Below, one piece after another: positions 1-9,925 of a stretch of DNA of 64,000 nt. This DNA comes from VXNE01 sp963665455 (lineage in GTDB: Bacteria > Pseudomonadota > Gammaproteobacteria > Pseudomonadales > Azotimanducaceae). The notes under the pieces are model-generated. The model was not told the DNA's origin. It saw nothing but the letters and a program-made list of their open reading frames with translations, and ran no database searches. Every line of letters begins with the position of its first letter. Position 1 is the first letter of the stretch. The stretch is from contig OY762279.1 in assembly GCA_963665455.1 (NCBI GenBank), positions 434,001-498,000 of the forward strand, in the 5' to 3' direction. Both the position numbers and the translations under genes were made by a program.

Positions 1-359
1 ATCTTCTCCTGCACGAGCACGGAGGTGGTGGCGAGTTCGTCCAGGAACAGGGTGCCGCCGTCGGCGCGCTCGAAGCGGCCCTGGTGGGCGCGGGAGGCCC
101 CGGTGAACGCGCCCGCGTCGTGGCCGAAGAGTTCGCTCTCGAGCAGCGAGTCCGAAATCGCGGCGCAGTTCATCTTGAGGAACGTGGCGTCCCAGCGGGT
201 CGAGAGGTAGTGCAGCCGCGCCGCGATGAGTTCCTTGCCGGTCCCGCGTTCGCCGACCACCAACACGGGCTTCTCCAGCGGTGCGACGGCGGAGACCTCG
301 TCCAGGGCGGAGAGGAATGCGGGGGCTTCCCCCACCAGCCGGTCTTTCTCGCGAATCAT
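1..359 (-). CDS. pspF: PspF-type sigma-54 activator, partial
   Basis: N-terminal 119 residues of an AAA+ bacterial enhancer-binding protein; the rest runs off the left edge. The Walker A motif GERGTGKE lies at about residues 36-43, the sigma-54 contact loop GAFTGA at 83-88 and Walker B GGTLFLDE at 101-108. The ATPase domain begins almost at residue 1 with no receiver or GAF domain, which is typical of PspF. In this family the protein hydrolyses ATP to remodel RNA polymerase-sigma54 and is held off by binding PspA. It is divergent from pspABC, as in enterobacteria, which supports the name. The DNA-binding C terminus cannot be seen. Confidence 0.9.
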   Translation of the reverse strand, partial: MIREKDRLVGEAPAFLSALDEVSAVAPLEKPVLVVGERGTGKELIAARLHYLSTRWDATFLKMNCAAISDSLLESELFGHDAGAFTGASRAHQGRFERADGGTLFLDELATTSVLVQEK

Positions 360-469
360 GGTTCCATAATAGCCAATCGTTGGCGAAATTCACCATGCAA
401 TGCGGCAAGGAGGAGGCGGCGGATTCGACAAAGGCCTTTCAAAACAACAGCTTATGCAATATGGGGAAG

Positions 470-486
470 TTGGCACGGAATGTGAA
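470..486 (+). promoter_or_regulatory. putative sigma-54 (-24/-12) promoter of pspA
   Basis: TTGGCACGGAATGTGA lies about 57 bp upstream of the pspA start. The -24 half TTGGCACG matches the sigma-54 consensus well. The -12 half has GA where GC is expected, at the right 10-bp spacing from the GG. Its place between pspF and pspA makes it plausible, but the -12 half is weak. Confidence 0.45.
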
Positions 487-541
487 ACCACTAAGGGCAA
501 ACGGATGGACGATCCGATTTGAGACACCCAAGGAGGCAACC

Positions 542-1222
542 ATGAGCGTCTTTTCCCGTCTGAGCGACATCGTCAACTCCAACCTCAACGCCCTGCTCGA
601 CAAGGCGGAGGACCCGGAGAAGATGGTCCGGCTCATCATCCAGGAGATGGAGGAGACCCTGGTCGAGGTGCGCACCACGTCGGCCCGGGCCATCGCGGAC
701 AAGAAGGAGCTGTCCCGGCGCCGGGAGGCGCTGGAGCAGGAGGCGGCGGAGTGGGAGCGCAAGGCGGAGCTCGCCGTGCGCAAGGAACGCGACGACCTGG
801 CCCGCGCCGCCCTCCTGGAGCGGACCAAGGCCGCCGAGATGGCGGCTGCGGCGGCGGACGAGGTCGGTCTCCTCGACGAGACCCTGGCCAAGCTGAACGG
901 CGACGTCGGTGCCCTGCAGGCGAAGATCAAGGACGCCAAGGCGCGCCAGAGCGCCCTCATCGTGCGCGGCCAGACGGCGAAGACGCGCCTGGGCATCCGC
1001 CGGCAGCTCTCGGACCACAACATCGACGAGGCCATGCACCGCTTCGAGCTCTACGAGCGCAAGCTCGACGATCTCGAGGGCGCGGTCGAGTCCTACGACC
1101 TGGGCCAGAAGACCCTCGCCGCCGAGATCGAGGAGCTCGAGGACAACGAGCGCATCGACGAGGAACTCCAGCGCCTCAAGGCGCGGGTCGAGGGGCCGGA
1201 CGGGGCGAAGGCGGCCGAGTGA
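542..1222 (+). CDS. pspA: phage shock protein A (PspA/IM30 family)
   Basis: 226-residue, almost wholly helical coiled-coil protein with the family N terminus MSVFSRLSDIVNSNLNALLD and charged heptads through to the end. PspA binds stressed inner membranes, forming ESCRT-III-like assemblies, and inhibits PspF. The ATG at 542 is preceded by AAGGAGG at about 8 nt, so an upstream in-frame extension is not needed. It is the first gene of a pspA-pspB-pspC operon, probably sigma-54 driven. Length and composition are normal for the family. Confidence 0.95.
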   Translation: MSVFSRLSDIVNSNLNALLDKAEDPEKMVRLIIQEMEETLVEVRTTSARAIADKKELSRRREALEQEAAEWERKAELAVRKERDDLARAALLERTKAAEMAAAAADEVGLLDETLAKLNGDVGALQAKIKDAKARQSALIVRGQTAKTRLGIRRQLSDHNIDEAMHRFELYERKLDDLEGAVESYDLGQKTLAAEIEELEDNERIDEELQRLKARVEGPDGAKAAE

Positions 1223-1308
1223 AGCGTCGACCGCGCGTCGGCCCGCCCGCGGCGTGACCGTGGGCTGGTGACCGCGCCGTTCCGGCAGAGACCCAATCAG
1301 GAGTGACC

Positions 1309-1557
1309 ATGGACCCATACACGTTCGCCTTCGCCTTCGTACCGACGCTCCTCTTTATCGTGGTCGTCGCGCCCCTGTGGATCCTGATGCACTATCGCAG
1401 CAAGCGCCGGATGCAGGGTGCGCTCTCCGAGGACGAACGCGCCGAACTGGAGCGGCTCGCCGAGGTGGCGGAGCGCATGGGCGAGCGCGTCGAGACCCTG
1501 GAGGCCATCCTCGACGCGGAAACGCCCGACTGGCGCAAGCGTCACGCAGAGGAATAA
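1309..1557 (+). CDS. pspB: phage shock protein B, inner-membrane
   Basis: 82 residues: one membrane segment (about 8-27) followed by a basic stretch and a cytoplasmic coiled coil (about 40-75), the family layout. PspB acts with PspC to sense membrane stress and draw PspA away from PspF. The ATG at 1309 follows AGGAG at 6 nt. An in-frame GTG at 1303 overlaps that ribosome site, so the ATG is preferred. It lies 86 bp after pspA and 28 bp before pspC. Confidence 0.88.
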   Translation: MDPYTFAFAFVPTLLFIVVVAPLWILMHYRSKRRMQGALSEDERAELERLAEVAERMGERVETLEAILDAETPDWRKRHAEE

Positions 1558-1585
1558 AGGCAAGGATCAACGGAGGAGAGTGGAG

Positions 1586-2350
1586 GTGACTCGGAAATCC
1601 GACGCGGGACGCCGCGGCAGCCGCGACTTCGACGACGCGGCCCGCAGGTTCCAGGAGACGGTGGAGGATCTCGCCGCCCGCGCGGGGGACGAGATGGGGG
1701 AACGGGCCGCGGCGTTCCTGGACGACGCGGCGGACCGGCTCCGCGGCGAACAGCAGGACACTTCCGATAGGCGCGGCGAGCGGTCTGGCGCCCGGCGGCG
1801 TCGCCGGCACCATCGTGGCCATGAGCCCTACTCCTATGGCTCGCACAAGCGCTATCCGGACTACGACCCCTACGGATGGCGCTCCCGCAAGCTCTATCTC
1901 GACGACGACAACGGCAAGATCGTCGGCGTCTGCGGGGGCATCGCGAACTACTTCGGCATGGAGGGGTGGGTCGTCCGCTGCATTGCCGTGACCGGGCTAA
2001 TCTTCATGCCGAGCGTCGTCTTCCCGGCGTACTGGGTGGCCTACTTCGTGATGGACCACGCGCCCGAGAAGGAGGGCAAGCGCAAGGGCAAGAAGCGCCG
2101 CCGGCGCCGGGGCCGCACCTACGAGGGCGAGGCCGTGCACCGGGCCGGGAACGGCGACGGCCACCGCGACCGCCGCCGGGACCACACCGCCCCGGCCCCC
2201 GAAATGGGCGTGCGGTTCTCGCCGCGACGCAGCCTCCGCGCGGTCCAGGACGACTTCGTGGAACTCGAGCTCCGCCTGCGGCGCATCGAGACACACGTCA
2301 CGTCGGGGCAATTCGAGTTGCAGCGGGAGCTCGGGAAGATCGCGGACTAA
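1586..2350 (+). CDS. pspC: phage shock protein C with N- and C-terminal extensions
   Basis: 254 residues. The PspC domain (about 98-160) has the core RKLYLDDDNGKIVGVCGGIA, then the hydrophobic membrane segment ending VAYFVMDHAP. It is preceded by about 95 charged residues and followed by a very basic tract (KRKGKKRRRRRGR) and a C-terminal helical segment (about 215-254) typical of proteobacterial PspC. PspC is a polytopic stress sensor and PspA partner. The GTG at 1586 is chosen because GGAGGAG sits 7 nt upstream; a GTG at 1580 is the alternative. The N-terminal half is longer than in E. coli PspC (119 aa). Confidence 0.82.
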   Translation: MTRKSDAGRRGSRDFDDAARRFQETVEDLAARAGDEMGERAAAFLDDAADRLRGEQQDTSDRRGERSGARRRRRHHRGHEPYSYGSHKRYPDYDPYGWRSRKLYLDDDNGKIVGVCGGIANYFGMEGWVVRCIAVTGLIFMPSVVFPAYWVAYFVMDHAPEKEGKRKGKKRRRRRGRTYEGEAVHRAGNGDGHRDRRRDHTAPAPEMGVRFSPRRSLRAVQDDFVELELRLRRIETHVTSGQFELQRELGKIAD

Positions 2351-2355
2351 CGGGC

Positions 2356-3039
2356 CTATACGGGTCTCTGGATCCGATCCGGATAGTCCGTGAACACCCC
2401 CGCCACCCCCAATTGCGCCAAGGCCGCGGCCCGCGCTGGATCGTTCACGGTATAGGCCAGCACCCGGAAGCCCGCCCCGCCGAGGCGTTCCATCAGCGGG
2501 GCGTCCACCAAGCCTTCCGCCACGTTGATCGCCCATGCATCCAACTCTCGCGCATCCGCCACCATGCCGGCTCCCAGCCGGTGATATAGCGGTGCGCAGG
2601 GCGCGCTGGGCCGCCGCGCGTGGAAGTCCCGCAGTTCGTTGCGGTCGAAACTCGACACCAAGAGGTCGCGCCCATCGTCGGGGAACTGGTCCCCGAACAC
2701 CGCGCCGCTGCCCGGACCCTTGAGTTCGACGTTGATCCCGACGGAGGGCGGCACGGCCTCGAACACCTCCTCTAGGAACGGAATGCGCTCCCCGTCGCCG
2801 GCGTCGAGTTCCCGCAACCCCGCAAGCCCATGCGCCGTCAGCGGACCGTCGCCGTCGGTGGTCCGCTCCACCGTGTCGTCGTGGATCACGACGAGGCGTC
2901 CCTCCACGACGTGGATGTCGAGCTCCACCGCGTCCGCGCCGAGTTCGACGGCGCGGGCGAAGCTCGCGAGGGTGTTCTCCGGGGCCAACCCCGCCGCCCC
3001 GCGATGGCCGATGACGAGGAAATCCCCTGCGAATCCCAT
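2356..3039 (-). CDS. glycerophosphodiester phosphodiesterase
   Basis: 227-residue GDPD family protein. It hydrolyses glycerophosphodiesters to sn-glycerol 3-phosphate plus an alcohol using a TIM barrel and a divalent metal. The catalytic HRG (VIGHRGAAGLAPENT, residues 9-23), the metal-binding VELDIHV and the second catalytic histidine in VIHDDTVERTT are all present, and it ends in the family pattern VFTDYPDR. There is no signal peptide, so it is cytosolic like UgpQ. It converges on pspC with 5 bp between the stop codons and is divergent from dnaX. Confidence 0.9.
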   Translation of the reverse strand: MGFAGDFLVIGHRGAAGLAPENTLASFARAVELGADAVELDIHVVEGRLVVIHDDTVERTTDGDGPLTAHGLAGLRELDAGDGERIPFLEEVFEAVPPSVGINVELKGPGSGAVFGDQFPDDGRDLLVSSFDRNELRDFHARRPSAPCAPLYHRLGAGMVADARELDAWAINVAEGLVDAPLMERLGGAGFRVLAYTVNDPARAAALAQLGVAGVFTDYPDRIQRPV

Positions 3040-3068
3040 GACGTGGAAGGCTACAATGCGGTGCAGCC

Positions 3069-4745
3069 ATGAGCTATCAGGTCCTTGCCCGCAAGTACCG
3101 GCCGCGCACGTTCGGCGAAGTGGTCGGACAGGACCACGCGGTGCGCGCCCTCGTCCATGCCCTGGACGCGGATCGCCTGCATCACGCCTACCTCTTCACC
3201 GGCACCCGGGGGGTCGGCAAGACGACCCTCGCCCGGGCGTTCGCCAAGTGCCTGAACTGCGAGGCGGGGGTGAGCGCGAAGCCGTGCGGCGAGTGCGGTG
3301 CCTGCGGGGAGATCGCCGCGGGGCGCTTCGTGGACCTGATCGAGGTGGACGCGGCGTCGCGCACCCGGGTGGACGACACGCGCGAATTGCTCGACAACGT
3401 CCAGTACCTGCCGTCCCGGGGGCGCTTCAAGGTGTACCTGATCGACGAGGTGCACATGCTCTCCGCGTCGAGCTTCAACGCGCTCCTGAAGACGTTGGAG
3501 GAGCCGCCGCCCCACGTGAAGTTTCTCCTCGCGACCACGGACCCGAAGAAGGTCCCCGTCACGGTCCTCTCGCGCTGCCTCCAGTTCCACCTGAAGAACA
3601 TCCTGCCGGAGCGCATCGCGTCGCATCTGGCGGAGGTGCTCGAGACGGAGGAAGTGCCGTTCGAGCCGGCGGCCCTCGACATCGTCGCCGAGGCGGCCCA
3701 GGGCAGCATGCGCGACGCGCTCTCGGTCGTGGACCAGGCCGTGGCCTTCGGCGGCGGGGCGCTCAAGGAGGAGGAGGTGGCGGACCTGCTCGGCACCGTG
3801 CGCGGCGACGAGGTGGGGGCGCTTCTCGGGGCCCTCGCGGACGGTAACCGGGAGGGCCTGCTCCAATGCGCGGCGGAACTCGCGGAACGGAACGCGGACT
3901 TCGCCGACGTGCTCGCCAGCATGCAGCGCGCGCTGCACGACATCGCCATGGGGCAAACCGTGGGGGGCGAGGTGCCGCCGGTGGCGGAACCGTTCGTGTC
4001 GCGCCTCGCGCCGGAGGACGTGCAGCTCTACTACCAGATCGCGCTCATGGGCGGGCGCGACCTGCAATTCGCCCCGGACCCGCGGGTGGGCTTCGAGATG
4101 ACGTTGATTCGCATGTTGGCGTTTCGTCCGGCGACCGCGGACGACGATGTGTCCGGCCCGCGGGCGGCGGGCGCGGGGTCTTCCGGGGCTCGGGCCGGCG
4201 ATGGTGGTCCCACTGCCGCAAAGCCTGCGGTCGCGACGCGGCCGATGGGGATGGAGTCCGCCAGGCCAGTGGCTACGCCGCCTCGGACCGAAACGCCCCG
4301 GCCGCAAACGGCCCCTGCGGAGGCGGCACCCGTACCGGTTGCCAATGCCCCCGCGCCGAATGCCGACGACACCCCCTGGCACGAGCTACTCGCCGCCATG
4401 AATCCCACCGGCATGACGAAGCTCGCGCTCGCCAACAGCGTGCTGGTCTCGCGCACGGAGACGACTTGGGAACTCCTCTTGGACGAGGCCCACGGCACGC
4501 TGGTCGCGAGCGACAATCAACGGGCCGCCGTGCAGCGCGTCATCGCGGACTACGCCGGGCACGAGGTGCGGGTCGTCATCTCGACGGGCAAGCCGCCGTC
4601 GGAGACCCCGGCGGCGCGGGACCGGCGCGTCGCGGCCGAACGCCAGGCGGCGGCGGAAACCGCTTTCCTGGCCGACGCCAACGTACGCGATCTCCTCACG
4701 CGCTTTGGCGGCCGGGCCGAGTCCGTGGGGCCGGCGGGCCCCTGA
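3069..4745 (+). CDS. dnaX: DNA polymerase III subunits gamma/tau
   Basis: 558-residue clamp-loader ATPase. N terminus YQVLARKYRPRTFGEVVGQD, Walker A GTRGVGKTT (about 45-53), a four-cysteine zinc module (about 64-82), Walker B LIDEVHML and the SRC sensor motif (SRCLQF). A proline/alanine-rich linker (about 350-435) leads to a tau-type C-terminal domain. It is shorter than E. coli tau (643 aa). No A-AAA-AAG slippery heptamer is visible, so a separate gamma product is not supported. It begins a dnaX-ybaB-recR run. Confidence 0.95.
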   Translation: MSYQVLARKYRPRTFGEVVGQDHAVRALVHALDADRLHHAYLFTGTRGVGKTTLARAFAKCLNCEAGVSAKPCGECGACGEIAAGRFVDLIEVDAASRTRVDDTRELLDNVQYLPSRGRFKVYLIDEVHMLSASSFNALLKTLEEPPPHVKFLLATTDPKKVPVTVLSRCLQFHLKNILPERIASHLAEVLETEEVPFEPAALDIVAEAAQGSMRDALSVVDQAVAFGGGALKEEEVADLLGTVRGDEVGALLGALADGNREGLLQCAAELAERNADFADVLASMQRALHDIAMGQTVGGEVPPVAEPFVSRLAPEDVQLYYQIALMGGRDLQFAPDPRVGFEMTLIRMLAFRPATADDDVSGPRAAGAGSSGARAGDGGPTAAKPAVATRPMGMESARPVATPPRTETPRPQTAPAEAAPVPVANAPAPNADDTPWHELLAAMNPTGMTKLALANSVLVSRTETTWELLLDEAHGTLVASDNQRAAVQRVIADYAGHEVRVVISTGKPPSETPAARDRRVAAERQAAAETAFLADANVRDLLTRFGGRAESVGPAGP

Positions 4746-4782
4746 ACCCACAAGGCAAGTACAGACAACGGCAGAGGGCAGC

Positions 4783-5112
4783 GTGGACGGTTTGAAGGGT
4801 TTGGGCGACCTGATGAAGCAGGCCCGGGAAGTGCAGAGCCGACTCGCCGAGGCCCAGGAGGAACTCGCGGACGTCGAGGTCACCGGGGAGAGCGGCGCCG
4901 GCCTCGTCCAGGTGACCCTGAACGGGCGTTACGAGGCACGCAAGGTGCGCGTTGACCGTTCGCTGCTGAACGAGGACCGGGAGCTCCTCGAGGACCTCCT
5001 CGCCGCCGCCATCACCGACGCCGCCCGCCGGGTCGGGGACGCGCAGAAGGACCGCATGTCCGACTTCGCCCGGAGCCTCGGCCTGCCACCCGGGTTCAAA
5101 CTACCGATTTGA
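4783..5112 (+). CDS. ybaB: YbaB/EbfC nucleoid-associated protein
   Basis: 109-residue YbaB/EbfC protein: a small dimeric DNA-binding factor (LKGLGDLMKQAREVQSRLAE; MSDFARSLGLPPGFKLP at the end). The GTG at 4783 is preceded by AGAGG and gives the usual family length; an upstream ATG (4705) would add 26 unlikely residues overlapping dnaX. Its stop overlaps the recR start by 4 nt. The dnaX-ybaB-recR order is widely conserved. Confidence 0.92.
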   Translation: MDGLKGLGDLMKQAREVQSRLAEAQEELADVEVTGESGAGLVQVTLNGRYEARKVRVDRSLLNEDRELLEDLLAAAITDAARRVGDAQKDRMSDFARSLGLPPGFKLPI

Positions 5113-5711
5113 TCCACGTCAGCCCCCTCATCGACCGCCTGATCGAGGCCCTCCAGATGCTGCCGGGCGTGGGACCGAAGTGGGCGACGCGGATGGCCCT
5201 CCATGTCCTGCAGCACAACCGCGAAGGCGGCGCCGCCCTCGCCGGGGCGCTGTCGTCGGCGGTCGCGGACGTGGCGCGCTGCAGCGACTGCCGCACCCTA
5301 TGCGAGACGGAACGGTGCGCCATCTGCACGAACCCGAAGCGGGACGGCCGCCTGTTGTGCATCGTGGAGTCTCCGGTGGACGTCATCGCCATCGAACAGG
5401 CTGGGGGATACGCCGGGCGGTACTACGTCCTGCACGGCCGGCTGTCTCCCATCGACGGCATCGGACCCGCCGAACTGGGCTTGACGAACCTGGCGGAGCG
5501 CGTGCGCGAACGCGGCGTCGAGGAGGTCATCTTGGCGACGAACCCCACCGTGGAGGGGGAGGCCACCGCGCACTACATTGGCGAGGCCCTTGCGGACACC
5601 CCGGCGCGGCTCTCCCGCATCGCCCACGGCGTTCCCCTCGGCGGCGAACTCGAATACATCGATGGAGGCACGATCGCCCATGCGCTACGCGGACGGCGCT
5701 CGATCGCCTGA
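5109..5711 (+). CDS. recR: recombination mediator RecR
   Basis: 200 residues, the normal RecR length. A helix-hairpin-helix (LPGVGPKWATRMALHVL, about 17-33) is followed by a Cys4 zinc finger (CSDC...CAIC, about 57-72), a Toprim domain (LCIVESPVDVIAIEQAG) and a C-terminal tail. With RecF/RecO it loads RecA on SSB-coated gaps. The start is TTG at 5109 within a TTGA overlap with the ybaB stop, indicating translational coupling. No in-frame ATG or GTG lies near enough to keep the conserved N terminus. Confidence 0.94.
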   Translation: MIHVSPLIDRLIEALQMLPGVGPKWATRMALHVLQHNREGGAALAGALSSAVADVARCSDCRTLCETERCAICTNPKRDGRLLCIVESPVDVIAIEQAGGYAGRYYVLHGRLSPIDGIGPAELGLTNLAERVRERGVEEVILATNPTVEGEATAHYIGEALADTPARLSRIAHGVPLGGELEYIDGGTIAHALRGRRSIA

Positions 5712-5724
5712 CGGCGCGGGGCCG

Positions 5725-6837
5725 ATGGACGCCGCGACCGAAACGCCGAAAGAGGAGACGTCGGCCGGGTTGATCGCGACCGACGACGCCCTTGGGACGT
5801 TCCTGCGCGGTAGCGGCGCGACGGTCGCGCTCGACACGGAGTTCATGCGGGAGCACACCTTCCATCCCATCCCCGCCCTCTATCAGGTCGCCGGGGACGC
5901 CGGCATCGGTCTCATCGACGCGAGCGCCGAGCAGAGCTTCGACGGACTGCGGCGGCTCATCCGGGATCCGGGGGTCACCAAGGTCATGCACTCGTGCTCC
6001 GAGGATCTCGAAGTGATGGACTGCCATCTCGGCGCCCGCCCGGGGAACCTGGTCGACACCCAGGTCGCCCACGCCTTCCTGAGCCCGGACTTCGGCAAGA
6101 GCTATGCGGCCCTCGTCGAACACTACCTAGGGGTCGCACTGCCGAAGCAGGAGACGCGCTCGAACTGGCTGCGCCGGCCGCTCTCGGACGCCCAACTCGA
6201 ATATGCCCGGGCGGATGTCGCACACCTGCGGGAGCTTTGGTCGCACATGCGCGAGCGGCTCGTTGACGCCGGCCGCCTCTCGTGGTTGGAGGACGAGATG
6301 GCGGCCGTGCTCGGCCGCCCGGAAGCCGACCCGGAGGACTACTATCTGGGCATGAAGCGCGCCTGGCGGCTGCCCCCGCGCCAGCTTGCGGCCCTGCGGC
6401 GGCTCTCCGCCTGGCGCGAGACCGAGGCGCGCCGCCGCGACGTGCCCCGCGCCCGCACGGTGCGCGACGAGCATCTGCTCGCGCTGGCGGAAGCCCAGGT
6501 ACCCACCCGCGATCTGGTGTTCCGGCTGTTGCCGAAGGGCGTCGCCCGGCGCTACGCGGACGCGTTGTTGCGCGCCCACGCCGAAGGCCTGCGCGAGGCG
6601 ACGCCGCCGGTCCCGGATCGCCCCCTGCCACCGCGGGAGGGCGTCGTGCTGAAGGCGATGCGCGACTTCGGACGCTCCCGGGCGGAGGCGCTCGGCATGG
6701 CGCCGGAACTGCTGGCGCGCAAGCGCATGCTGGAGGCCTGCATCCGGCACTTCCGCGCCACCGGGGAACTCCCGGGCTCGCTGGGCTGGCGCCTGGAACT
6801 CGTTGGCGAGCGGTTCGCGGAGCTGCTGCGCTCTTGA
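5725..6837 (+). CDS. rnd: ribonuclease D
   Basis: 370 residues, close to E. coli RNase D (375). The DEDD exonuclease residues are present: LDTEF (Exo I), HSCSEDLEV (Exo II) and YARADVAHL (Exo III). Two HRDC-type helical domains follow in the C-terminal half. It trims tRNA and other stable RNA 3' ends. The ATG at 5725 is chosen from length and a GGGG stretch just upstream. It lies 13 bp after recR, and its stop overlaps the next start (TGATGA). Confidence 0.9.
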   Translation: MDAATETPKEETSAGLIATDDALGTFLRGSGATVALDTEFMREHTFHPIPALYQVAGDAGIGLIDASAEQSFDGLRRLIRDPGVTKVMHSCSEDLEVMDCHLGARPGNLVDTQVAHAFLSPDFGKSYAALVEHYLGVALPKQETRSNWLRRPLSDAQLEYARADVAHLRELWSHMRERLVDAGRLSWLEDEMAAVLGRPEADPEDYYLGMKRAWRLPPRQLAALRRLSAWRETEARRRDVPRARTVRDEHLLALAEAQVPTRDLVFRLLPKGVARRYADALLRAHAEGLREATPPVPDRPLPPREGVVLKAMRDFGRSRAEALGMAPELLARKRMLEACIRHFRATGELPGSLGWRLELVGERFAELLRS

Positions 6838-7334
6838 TGACGGAGCGCGCGGTGGAACGGCCCTTCTGGGAGACCAAGTCCCTCGCGGAGATGACCCACG
6901 AGGAATGGGAGTCCCTCTGCGATGGCTGCGGGCGGTGCTGCATGATCAAGCTCCGGGACGACCACACCGGCACGGTCCACCACACCGCCGTCGTCTGCCG
7001 CTTCCTGGATCACGACAGTTGCCGCTGCCAACACTACCCGGAGCGCCACGAAGTGGAGCCGACGTGCGTCCACGTCGATGCGGACAACATTGGCGAGTTG
7101 GACTACCTGCCGACCTCGTGCGCGTACCGCCGCATCGCCGAGGGGCGCGGCCTCGCCTGGTGGCATCCCCTCGTGTCGGGGGACCCGGCCACGGTACGCG
7201 CCGCGGGGATCAGCGTGGCGGGGAAGGTCCTTTCCGAGGAGGCCGTCCACCCGGACGAACTCGAACACCACGTGGTGACGTGGGTGGCTTCCGAGGCGGA
7301 GTCGGCGGGGGCGGCGGATGGTGACGAACCGTGA
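6837..7334 (+). CDS. YcgN-type cysteine cluster protein (UPF0260)
   Basis: 165 residues with the YcgN cysteine pattern: CDGCGRCCMIKL (about 33-44), VCRFLD-x4-CRCQHY and a later TC and SCAYR. The cysteines probably bind an Fe-S cluster or zinc; the biochemical role of this family is unknown. The start overlaps the rnd stop (ATGA), and an RNase D-YcgN pairing is seen in other proteobacteria. It is followed by a 4-nt overlap with a small membrane protein gene. Confidence 0.87.
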   Translation: MTERAVERPFWETKSLAEMTHEEWESLCDGCGRCCMIKLRDDHTGTVHHTAVVCRFLDHDSCRCQHYPERHEVEPTCVHVDADNIGELDYLPTSCAYRRIAEGRGLAWWHPLVSGDPATVRAAGISVAGKVLSEEAVHPDELEHHVVTWVASEAESAGAADGDEP

Positions 7335-7681
7335 CGGACTACACCATCGCCTGGATCATCATCGGCGCGGCCGGGGTCGGCGTCTGCCTCGCGCTCTTCT
7401 TCGCCCTGCGGCCCTGGCCCGCGGCGCGCATCCTCGCCCCGCTCCTCGCCGCGACCTGGTTCTTCATCCCGTGGCGCTTCCAGGACGACCCGGACCACTA
7501 CGCCCCCGCCTTCATCGTCCTGCTCTTCCGCTGGCTGTTCGAGCCCGACGGTGCCCCCGGGGTGGTGGCGCGCACCATGGCCCTCGCCACCGCCGCGGCC
7601 ATCGCCGTCTTTCTCATCGGCTTCGGCACGCGCGCGCTCCTGCGTCTGGCGGCCCGCCGCCGCGAACGCCGGGGCGGGTAG
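7331..7681 (+). CDS. small integral membrane protein, unknown function
   Basis: 116 residues with about three or four hydrophobic segments (roughly 5-27, 33-48, 58-70 and 82-104) and an arginine-rich tail that should face the cytoplasm. It starts at a GTG overlapping the ycgN-like stop by 4 nt, so it is probably the last gene of the rnd operon. I do not recognise the family. The partner gene gives no clear functional clue. Confidence 0.7.
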   Translation: MTDYTIAWIIIGAAGVGVCLALFFALRPWPAARILAPLLAATWFFIPWRFQDDPDHYAPAFIVLLFRWLFEPDGAPGVVARTMALATAAAIAVFLIGFGTRALLRLAARRRERRGG

Positions 7682-7845
7682 GGGGAATCACCGGGCGCGG
7701 CTCCCCGAGGCGGGACACGAGCGGCACCCATCGGGTAAAGTAACGCCCTTGCGCGTTGTCGTCGTCCGCCTCGGCGCGAACCGGGGCAGGGGTCCGGCGT
7801 GCGAAAAAACACCCCACGCGGAAAAGCGCTGCAAGAGAACATGCA

Positions 7846-8694
<849 letters not shown>

Positions 8695-8730
8695 CCGCGG
8701 AAAAGTCGGAAGTAGCCAGGAGCCCCATCC

Positions 8731-9897
8731 ATGCTGATCAACTTCTTCCTGACGCTGCGCAAGTACAAGGTCCCCGTCACCATCCGGGAGCTCCTCGATC
8801 TGATCGACGCCATGCGGCATCGGGTCGTCTACTCGAGCATCGACGACTTCTACCTCCTGAGCCGCACCTGCATGTGCAAGGACGAGAAGCACTACGACAA
8901 GTTCGACCGGGCGTTCGGGGCCTATTTCAAGGGCCTGGAGGACCTGCACGGACTGCTGGAATCCCTCATCCCGGACGAGTGGCTGCGCCGCGAGTTCGAG
9001 CGCGCCCTGACCCCGGAGGAATTGGAGAAGATCGAATCCCTGGGCGGCTTGGAGAAGCTGATCGAGGCCTTCCAGAAGGCGCGCGAAGAGGAGGAGCAGC
9101 GCGCCCGCGAAGGCGAGGAGGGAGAAGAGGGCGAGGAGGGCGACGGCGACCGCCCCGGCCAGAAGGGTCCCGGCGGGCCGGGACGGGGCAAGAAGAAGAA
9201 GGCCCGCAAGGTGTGGGACCAGCGCCAGTACAAGAACCTCGACGACTCCGTCGAGCTCGGCACGCGCAACATCAAGATGGCGCTGCGCCGCCTGCGCAAG
9301 TTCGCGCGCACCGGGCGCGAGGAAGAGCTCGACATGGACAACACCATCCGCTCGACGGCGCACAACGGCGGCATGCTCGACATCAAGCTGCGCCCCGAGC
9401 GCAAGAACACGGTCAAGGTGCTGCTGTTCCTCGACATCGGCGGCTCCATGGACGCCCACGTCAAGGTCTGCGAGGAGCTGTTCTCGGCGACGCGCACCGA
9501 GTTCAAGCACATGGAGAGCTTCTACTTCCACAACTTCATCTACGAATCGGTGTGGAAGGACAACCGGCGGCGCATGAACGAGCGCCTGCCGACCTGGGGC
9601 ATCCTCAACAAGTACGCCCGGGACTACAAGGTCGTGTTCGTGGGCGACGCCACCATGGCGCCGTACGAAATCACCCACTCCGGCGGCAGCGTGGAGCACT
9701 GGAACGAGGAACCGGGCGCGGTCTGGATAGACCGCTTCACCGAGGCCTACGACAAGATGGTGTGGATCAACCCGACGCCGCAGGAAACGTGGGAGTACTC
9801 GACTTCGGTCGGCATGACCCAGGAGCTGGTCGATGGGCGCATGTTCCCGCTGACCATCCGCGGGCTCGAAGAGGGGATGAACTACCTCTCGAAATAG
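8731..9897 (+). CDS. VWA-domain (CoxE-like) partner of MoxR
   Basis: 388 residues. A helical N-terminal half (about 1-110) is followed by a low-complexity Glu/Lys/Gly linker (about 118-155) and then a von Willebrand A domain from about 225 with a MIDAS-like motif DIGGSMD (about 232-238). The first serine of DxSxS is glycine. It ends with the conserved phrase GRMFPLTIRGLEEGM. It probably works with the upstream MoxR ATPase; the two genes look like one transcript. The pair resembles the CoxD/CoxE or CbbQ/CbbO arrangement, but no enzyme gene to be matured lies beside it. Confidence 0.85.
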   Translation: MLINFFLTLRKYKVPVTIRELLDLIDAMRHRVVYSSIDDFYLLSRTCMCKDEKHYDKFDRAFGAYFKGLEDLHGLLESLIPDEWLRREFERALTPEELEKIESLGGLEKLIEAFQKAREEEEQRAREGEEGEEGEEGDGDRPGQKGPGGPGRGKKKKARKVWDQRQYKNLDDSVELGTRNIKMALRRLRKFARTGREEELDMDNTIRSTAHNGGMLDIKLRPERKNTVKVLLFLDIGGSMDAHVKVCEELFSATRTEFKHMESFYFHNFIYESVWKDNRRRMNERLPTWGILNKYARDYKVVFVGDATMAPYEITHSGGSVEHWNEEPGAVWIDRFTEAYDKMVWINPTPQETWEYSTSVGMTQELVDGRMFPLTIRGLEEGMNYLSK

Positions 9898-9925
9898 CCG
9901 GCGGGCGCTTGGGGGAACAGTCGGC

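Noticed and set aside
3069..4745. Programmed frameshift in dnaX giving a gamma form
   Set aside because: No slippery A-AAA-AAG heptamer or similar is visible in the expected region.
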